Made by a program: the position numbers and the translations under genes. The notes under the pieces are model-generated. The model saw nothing but the letters and a program-made list of their open reading frames with translations. It had not been told where the DNA came from and searched no databases. From Zygotorulaspora mrakii (Eukaryota > Ascomycota > Saccharomycetes > Saccharomycetales > Saccharomycetaceae): 64,000 nucleotides of DNA. Position 1 is the stretch's first letter. Every line of letters begins with the position of its first letter. The stretch spans positions 558,001 to 622,000 of the forward strand of contig NC_050725.1 of NCBI RefSeq assembly GCF_013402915.1, read 5' to 3'. Of this stretch, positions 58,747 through 64,000 are shown in pieces.

Positions 58747-59835
58747 ATGGAAAAAAGTGATCTGGTTGTCTGCGAGTCGGGCACACCCCTTACTCCAAGA
58801 AAAACTTTTAAATCTGTGTCATCGTATGCGTGCTACGAGGTAGTAAGAGTGCGTGCATTCTATATATGGCTTCTCTGGCTGGTAGTATTGTCTATCTCTC
58901 CATTTGTGCTCTTCGACTTGGCCGAGTCTGAGGATTGGGTGTGCGAGGTTTACTGGCAGGTTTTGATGTTAAACATCGTCCTGTTTTTTCCAGCTATGTT
59001 ATTTTACAGATCGGACAGACAAGCTCGTCTTGTTTCGCAGAATTTGACGAACTTCATGAGTATTGTTGAAAATACGTTCGAGTCAGGGCATGGAATAGGA
59101 CCCGAAAAGTGGGATGAGGTAGCATGCAAGATGAATAGGGAATTTTATGATGCAGGTATTTGGAAAACACCCTACTCATTTTTTGATGGTCTGGAGGTAG
59201 AGAAGCTTTACAGGAGTCTTGTTTTGAATCCACAGCTTGGGAAGAACTTAGATGTGCTTGATGTATGCGAAAAGGGCCCTAAAGAGACAACCGCATATGA
59301 GAAAAGGCTCGATGAGCAGTTCAGTGTCTGGGCGAATGACTCGGAGTATTCAGCTGAAGAATGTGGAAATATGTTGCCACGTGACCTGCACTGGAATGAA
59401 GTCACTTGGACAATACACAAAATGAGGCTCGCTCTGGCACTTCATATAGCTGTTTCATTAATATTCCATAGCATGGGACTGTTTGGAGTTCTCTGCGGTT
59501 GTTTGATAACAACCTACATAGAGATGCAGACACCGTATGTGCTAAAGGATACTCGTATGTCGACAACAAACAGATTAAGACTTCTGGCAACAATAGTTAG
59601 CGTTGCACCGGGGACAGATGTGGATCGCTGGGATGTTATCGCGAAGCGGGTGAACTCATATCTGCACGAAATACCAGAATGCCCAGCATCGGACTGCTTT
59701 TTTGATGGCAAGAGTTGCTTGGACTGCTTCGAGCGATATTTCAAGCCTCCCACTTCACAAAAGAAGAAACGAACCTTCATTACTTCTAACGAACTGATGC
59801 CCTTTGTCTCAAGAGCTATTGAAGCGTGTTCTTAA
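58747..59835 (+). CDS. DUP/COS-family membrane protein
   Basis: Member of the DUP240/DUP380 (COS-like) family; S. cerevisiae Cos proteins act at endosomes to promote sorting of membrane proteins. The frame is open from a TTG at 58687, but the first ATG is at 58747, giving 362 residues. Two membrane segments lie at about 38-60 and 68-88 (YIWLLWLVVLSISPFVLF, and VLMLNIVLFFPAMLFY) and another pair near 222-255. The DUP motif appears twice: WDEVACKMN with PYSFFDG, and WDVIAKRVNSYL with CFFDGKSCLDCF, so this is a two-repeat, COS-type architecture. COS genes are subtelomeric in Saccharomyces, and this copy also lies near the repeat-rich right end. Confidence 0.85.
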   Translation: MEKSDLVVCESGTPLTPRKTFKSVSSYACYEVVRVRAFYIWLLWLVVLSISPFVLFDLAESEDWVCEVYWQVLMLNIVLFFPAMLFYRSDRQARLVSQNLTNFMSIVENTFESGHGIGPEKWDEVACKMNREFYDAGIWKTPYSFFDGLEVEKLYRSLVLNPQLGKNLDVLDVCEKGPKETTAYEKRLDEQFSVWANDSEYSAEECGNMLPRDLHWNEVTWTIHKMRLALALHIAVSLIFHSMGLFGVLCGCLITTYIEMQTPYVLKDTRMSTTNRLRLLATIVSVAPGTDVDRWDVIAKRVNSYLHEIPECPASDCFFDGKSCLDCFERYFKPPTSQKKKRTFITSNELMPFVSRAIEACS

Positions 59836-60321
59836 AGACAGATTGTCTTGCGCTCTGGATCCCTACGAGGCTGTCTGCGAGATCCCCTCATCATGAAATG
59901 AATTTATCTGACGAATATATATTTTTACACCCCTATAAGAAATTGAACATGCTCAAATTTGTGTTGAGTTCCGGTCGATGATTGTGTCTGCCAGACAACC
60001 GTTCCTTGTATCGAGATAACCCGTTTTCATGTCATATACCTCGACGCAGTGTGGCCATCTTAAACAACTTTATCCCGCATGCGAAGTGACGACCTGCTGT
60101 AGGGCCAATCGAATTTGAAACGTTGCCCATGCAGTATTATAATTAAAAGTTCGGCGGATCCGCTATAAATCTGGCTCTCTACAATTATATATGTTGAGTA
60201 CAGCGAAAGCGAGAAGAAAATACTTAAACTATCTAGTGTTTCCTCCTAGGATTCATTTCATCATTATCGTGCAAATCATGCAAATCATGCAAGGGAAGAA
60301 GATATGATGTTGAAAAAAATT
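59836..60321. other. Intergenic region between DUP/COS-like gene and tRNA
   Basis: No gene seen. Contains ATGCAAATCATGCAAATCATGCAAGG-type triplication: the unit AAATCATGC occurs three times around 60270-60292. Confidence 0.5.
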
Positions 60322-60393
60322 CTCCGCGACGGGGAATTGAACCCCGATCTGGCACGCGACAAGCGCCCATTCTAACCATTAAACTATCGCGGA
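60322..60393 (-). tRNA. tRNA-Asp (GUC)
   Basis: The minus strand folds into a 72-nt tRNA without intron. The acceptor stem pairs TCCGCGA with TCGCGGA, discriminator G. The anticodon loop reads CTTGTCGC with anticodon GTC. Box A (TAGTTTAATGG) and box B (GGTTCAATTCC) are intact. The sequence is nearly identical to the yeast tRNA-Asp consensus. A T6 Pol III terminator follows on the minus strand at 60314-60319. Confidence 0.97.
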
Positions 60394-60582
60394 TTAATGA
60401 ACTTATGTTTCAGTTAGTAGCCTTCAGGTACTATATTCATAAGAGATAATCATGCAGAGGACTTTTCATGTATTCTCTCGCTGAGCTTTAATTCAATTAA
60501 CCGAATAATCTTTAATTAACTCTTCGGAGTTATCCTAGTATCCATTCCATGTACTAATCCTGTGTCAACTATTTAGAAAGAA

Positions 60583-61100
60583 TGTTTTCTTCGGCGTTGT
60601 CGATAGTAACTTGGTTTGACATTGATGATAATGCTATGATATTCAATTATAGAGATATATAATTCCTTTGTTTTCTATATCATGAATTGAGATAAGACTA
60701 ATTGAACTTGGATTAACATCTGGAAAATACGTCAGTATTTATACCTAATACTTCGCACCTATTGAACCATAAGAGAGGACGACGAGTGAAGAATTTTCAT
60801 CGTCATCACACCATTTCTAGTCCCATAGAACCCACAGTACAACTGTTATTTCATGTTCCATGCCATAGACTCCTTCGTAGTCAGACTCCTGAGTTGTAAA
60901 CGTCTCGTGATAGATTATCATCCGATATCTTTCCATTATCGATTGACATTCTGTTAGGGTTTCATCTGACTTCGTTTATTTTGTTTTACAGACCAATTGT
61001 CTCTTTCTGATTCTTATAAGTCATCTCTTTAATATATCTTACAATCTCGATTTATATTTCAACATCAACTGTCCTCTGCCTGTAAATATTTGAATAATAA
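60583..61100. repeat. Direct repeat copy 1, about 518 bp, possible Ty-like LTR relic
   Basis: Begins TGTTTTCTTCGGCGTTGTCG and is followed head-to-tail by a diverged copy at 61101. The first about 100 bp are nearly identical in the two copies; similarity then falls but returns in blocks (ATACC..AC.T.CGCACCTATTGAAC at about 60747; GTAGTCAGA..GTAA.CGTCTCG at 60877-60910). The TG start, AT-rich composition and position 190 bp upstream of a tRNA gene are what a Ty1-type LTR would show. No coding part of a retroelement is present. Confidence 0.7.
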
Positions 61101-61640
61101 TGTTTTCTTCGGCGTTGTCGATAGTAACTTGGTTAGACATTGATGATAATACTATGATAATCAATTATAGAGGTATATAATTCCTTGATTTTCTATATCC
61201 AAGTGAATTAATACTAGATGAATTTAGATTGTATACCTAGAAAAGATGTCAGAACTATACCAGACATTCTGCACCTATTGAACGATAACTGGATAATTGA
61301 ACAAAGTATTTTCACCCTTGAGAGTTCATAGTTCGTGTAGTCATGTTGCTATTTCTATATTCTCCCTGAGCATCTGACAGAGCTCCTTATTTCTTATTTC
61401 AAGCTGTAAATTCCTATGTAGTCAGATCTTTTAAGTGTAAGCGTCTCGCGACGGAATTTCAGCCGACCTCTCAAGTCCATTGATAATCTAATAGGACCAC
61501 ATCTGACGAAATTTTCTTTGCAATGTCACTCTAAAATTTCATATTCGACTCTCTCGGGCTGTGTTTTAATGTCTCTTATTTATATCGTAATATCAATCAG
61601 AAAGTCGATAATAAATTCGTATTTTAACAAACATGAAGTC
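61101..61640. repeat. Direct repeat copy 2, about 530 bp
   Basis: Second copy of the repeat starting at 60583, same orientation, with the same TGTTTTCTTCGGCG start 518 bp later. Shared blocks appear in the same order, including GTAGTCAGAT and GTAAGCGTCTCGCGA (61418-61452) and CATCTGACGAAATTT (61499-61513). The right end is approximate because similarity fades. Confidence 0.65.
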
Positions 61641-61719
61641 ACGAACCTGGCGTAAGAAATTGTGCACTATAATATTAATGTTTTAAATGCATTTGTTATT
61701 CGCAATATACCAGCAGTAC

Positions 61720-61850
61720 ACTCTATTATTGTCTGACTTCGTTTCTTCTACTCTGTCATTGCAAGGGTTCTATTTTATAGTCTTTCAGGCAGCTCTTTGA
61801 TATATCCCATCACTATCATATTATCAATGCATGTTTTAACAATAAAGACT
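61720..61850. repeat. Partial third copy of the repeat's right part
   Basis: GTCTGACTTCGTTT at 61732 and the following CTTTGATATATCCCATCAC and ATATTATCAATGC blocks match, in order, TCTGACTTCGTTT (60964), CTTTAATATATCTTACAAT and ATATTTCAACATC of copy 1. Only the last about 130 bp of the unit is recognisable. Confidence 0.5.
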
Positions 61851-62019
61851 AAACGGATTTTGATTCGAAACCGTGGTAGCAACCATTTGGAGAGATATTT
61901 CCGTTGAAGTTCTGATTTACCATACATATCATACATACACTACGTTGCGCTTACTGCACATTGGCTTATTTCTATCAATGTACCTTTCAAACCACTCCAA
62001 GCTAGATGTGTAGTATCAC

Positions 62020-62907
62020 TCAACAGTTAGCATCGCGACCGATAGAACATCCTATATTGATATTATCATTATGATTATCAGATATAGGTGCGTTGTACCT
62101 GATATATGCTCCATACGCATGGCATGTGATCCGCACGTCAACTCCGACTGTAATAGCTTCGCAGTCCTGTGTTTGGATATCTGCCCAGTACATTTTGTGC
62201 TGTGAGTACATCCTTAACACAGTATCACTAGGCGTATTACAAGTCCAAGAAGTACATTGCTGATGTTCCCTAGATATAGTGTATTCAGCCATTGCACTTA
62301 GACCAGCAAAATCAACACCGCCACCGGTGGTAACTGACCAGCCTTCGGTATCACACACTTGTCTTGATATAGAGGCATCAGCACCGAGTCCTGTGTACAT
62401 GCAGCCTGTTGCAGGAACCCATCCAGTCCACCAGACGCCTGACCGAGCTTTCTTTGCCTGTTTCCAAGTCGCTATTCCGACACCAGCTCTGTCGCCAAAA
62501 CGATAGTCCCGTTTATACACTGTCGAATTTTTTCCAACATAAGGGTTAACATCAACAGCATATACTAATGTGCTCTCAGCCAGCATATATCTTGTTCCGT
62601 TTTCGAACTGATTGACCAAAAATGCATCAACAGTGGCATTCGGCATTGGTACTACATCTATTTGAGAAGTCTCATGGTATGCGTGGACAGCAACGTACTG
62701 AAAGAGAAAGATAATCAAGCACGTAAGCCACGAATTAGTGCTTTTGATCGTACCTGCATTAGAAGTACTGTTACGTCTATTACTGTCAATGACCGATGAA
62801 TTACCGTAAGTAGCACCTTGAATTAAGCCACAATTGTACAGCCAACCTTCCTCATAAGCGGCTGAAGTATTGACGTAACCTTGGTTGCCGCACTCGTACA
62901 GGGTCAT
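62020..62907 (-). CDS. Cysteine-rich, probably secreted protein of unknown function
   Basis: Unrecognised 295-residue product. An N-terminal part (1-58) precedes a hydrophobic stretch (LTCLIIFLFQYVAV, 61-74) that could be an internal signal or signal-anchor. A Lys-Arg pair at 132-133 could be a Kex2 site. Beyond it lie exactly eight cysteines (169, 185, 218, 223, 249, 262, 287, 295) in a Trp- and Gly-rich domain, the look of a disulfide-bonded extracellular domain. Six N-glycosylation sequons lie before residue 130. Only ATG 62905-62907 is available in this frame ahead of the hydrophobic segment, so the N terminus is uncertain; a real signal peptide may be joined by splicing or the gene may be decayed. 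It is isolated in subtelomeric, repeat-rich DNA. A killer-like secreted protein, a wall protein or an adhesin fragment are all possible; nothing decides. Confidence 0.6.
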   Translation of the reverse strand: MTLYECGNQGYVNTSAAYEEGWLYNCGLIQGATYGNSSVIDSNRRNSTSNAGTIKSTNSWLTCLIIFLFQYVAVHAYHETSQIDVVPMPNATVDAFLVNQFENGTRYMLAESTLVYAVDVNPYVGKNSTVYKRDYRFGDRAGVGIATWKQAKKARSGVWWTGWVPATGCMYTGLGADASISRQVCDTEGWSVTTGGGVDFAGLSAMAEYTISREHQQCTSWTCNTPSDTVLRMYSQHKMYWADIQTQDCEAITVGVDVRITCHAYGAYIRYNAPISDNHNDNINIGCSIGRDANC

Positions 62908-64000
62908 AGTGCCTTACTTACAGGGTTTCTCTTTCTTTTCCTTTCGTTTCTTTTTGTAAAGGAAACAAAATTAATTCGACTGCCTCGAAAAGACGGCCAC
63001 TATTATTTATACTTCATAAATTGCAGCTGCTGGACCATTCAACTCGACGATATGAGAAGATTGAGCCGTAACAGGCTCGCAGTGGATAGCACCATCATAC
63101 CACTCTTTCAACTATACAGATTATGATGCAGGAGAGGTCGTTTTTTAATGATGCGGTAGAGTCGTTGGTACTCAGGTTCCTGAATTGTAAGGTCGCGCGA
63201 TGAATCTTCAGTCAATGACTCTTCAAAATGGGCGCGGTTATTCTAAGGGACCTGTGTGACTTTCTTTTCTTCACCTTCATTTTTGATAACAGTCGTTTGA
63301 TAGTGTTGTTCATAATTCAATGCCATTATCCATTTCAAAAAAAAAGGAGAAGTCACATCTGATCCTTCAGTCAGCACAAAATATCACGGAGGGGCGTATT
63401 CAACTCGACAAAATGTCTGCACAATATACAGAAGCAGGCACCTGCCGCACCACACTGTAACACCAGCGAGATGGCAGCTGATTAAAATCGCTTTTTGAAA
63501 CGGAAATGTTTCCTTGTTTCTCGTGCATCATCTTTTTTGTAGTTCCTGTAGACCTAGCATTGGCACTGCGAGCACTCTAGCAAAGTAAACACGGAGAGCA
63601 GGCTGTTGAACATTGTTATAGCAATAACAGCAAAAGGGTCAAATCTATACCACACATGGTTCTCGCTGATGGAAGTTGTGAGTGGTCCTCACGACAGTGG
63701 TACTACAAAGTGTGTATCGTTTCACGAGATTCAATCGGCACCTCTAGCCTTTAGGAGCCGGACAGATCGATCCCTTTCTCAATTTATGCACGGCGTTCAT
63801 AGCTCCTACGTGACCCTACTTCTCCGTGTCCAGATTCTCGAATTGTATCTGTGTCATACTTGGTAACCAATAAGAGTACTCTTACGAGTAGACTGCCATT
63901 TTATAGTATTTCCTTTTTTGTAATCCAATGTCGTTATCCGGTCTGACATTTAGGTGCTTGGAGAAATGTTATTCCATAGAGCTTCTGCGGCGCAAATCTA
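62908..64000. other. Subtelomere-like, gene-free end of the window
   Basis: Only short frames up to 86 codons. A degenerate copy of the repeat core found at 60877 and 61418 is listed separately. A short repeated block TTCAACTCGAC occurs at 63038 and 63391 in similar context (followed by A-A/G-ATG). No telomere repeat tract is seen at the right edge. Confidence 0.5.
63168..63290. repeat. Degenerate distant copy of the repeat core
   Basis: GTACTCAGGTTCCTGAATTGTAAGGTCGCGCGATGAAT-type sequence (63168-63205) follows the core GTAGTCAGACTCCTGAGTTGTAAACGTCTCG of copy 1, and CTGTGTGACTTTCTTTTCTTC about 85 bp later follows CATCTGACTTCGTTTATTTTG in the same order. This extends the repeat family 2 kb to the right, past the cysteine-rich ORF. 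Confidence 0.5.

Overview
The window is nuclear DNA from a budding yeast of the family Saccharomycetaceae. Genes are compact and intron-free, proteins closely match Saccharomyces cerevisiae families, and translation fits standard CUG-Leu decoding. Genes that S. cerevisiae keeps on three separate chromosome arms are interleaved here in one order: the YEL055-062 block (NPR2, CIN8, PRB1, SOM1, PCM1, HAT2, POL5), the YPL262-272 block (FUM1, KEL3, PBI1, ATP15, MDL2, KAR9, PLC1, ACM1, DIM1, DIP5) and YOR004-005 (UTP23, DNL4). That is the order expected of a lineage that never went through the whole-genome duplication. The Zygosaccharomyces/Torulaspora/Zygotorulaspora clade is my best guess, inferred from protein resemblance and the presence of a DUP/COS-like gene; it is not proven.

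Region 1 (1-38254) is a conserved chromosomal core of housekeeping genes: DNA end joining (DNL4, cut by the window edge), TORC1 amino-acid signalling (NPR2), mitosis (CIN8, KAR9, ACM1), ribosome synthesis (UTP23, POL5, DIM1), vacuolar proteolysis (PRB1), mitochondria (FUM1, SOM1, ATP15, MDL2), chitin precursor synthesis (PCM1), chromatin (HAT2) and phosphoinositide signalling (PLC1). Two genes here have no S. cerevisiae neighbour at this position: a 173-residue tail-anchored-looking protein (8183-8704) and a polytopic membrane protein (35288-36172).

Region 2 (38255-59900) becomes looser and more environmental: the amino-acid permease DIP5, an MNN1-type mannosyltransferase, an ARN-type siderophore transporter with Aft1-like sites, an unknown 298-residue protein, a secreted GH32 invertase with Mig1-like sites, the zinc chaperone ZNG1, a YMC-type mitochondrial carrier, an ADH4-type alcohol dehydrogenase carrying a mitochondrial presequence, and a DUP/COS-like membrane protein. 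Intergenic gaps of 1-2 kb are common. The gene set (sugar, iron, alcohol, COS) is typical of subtelomeres.

Region 3 (60000-64000) is nearly gene-free. It holds a tRNA-Asp(GUC), two diverged copies of a roughly 520-bp direct repeat just upstream of that tRNA, further degenerate repeat fragments, and one ORF for a cysteine-rich, probably secreted protein. It looks like subtelomeric DNA with old retroelement traces, so the chromosome end probably lies to the right.

No CRISPR, rRNA, complete transposon or centromere was seen. The observations most worth checking are the ADH4 presequence with two possible starts, the tRNA-linked repeat family, the cysteine-rich secreted ORF, the glutamine-rich motor-domain insert of CIN8, and the nested inverted repeats in the DIP5 upstream region.
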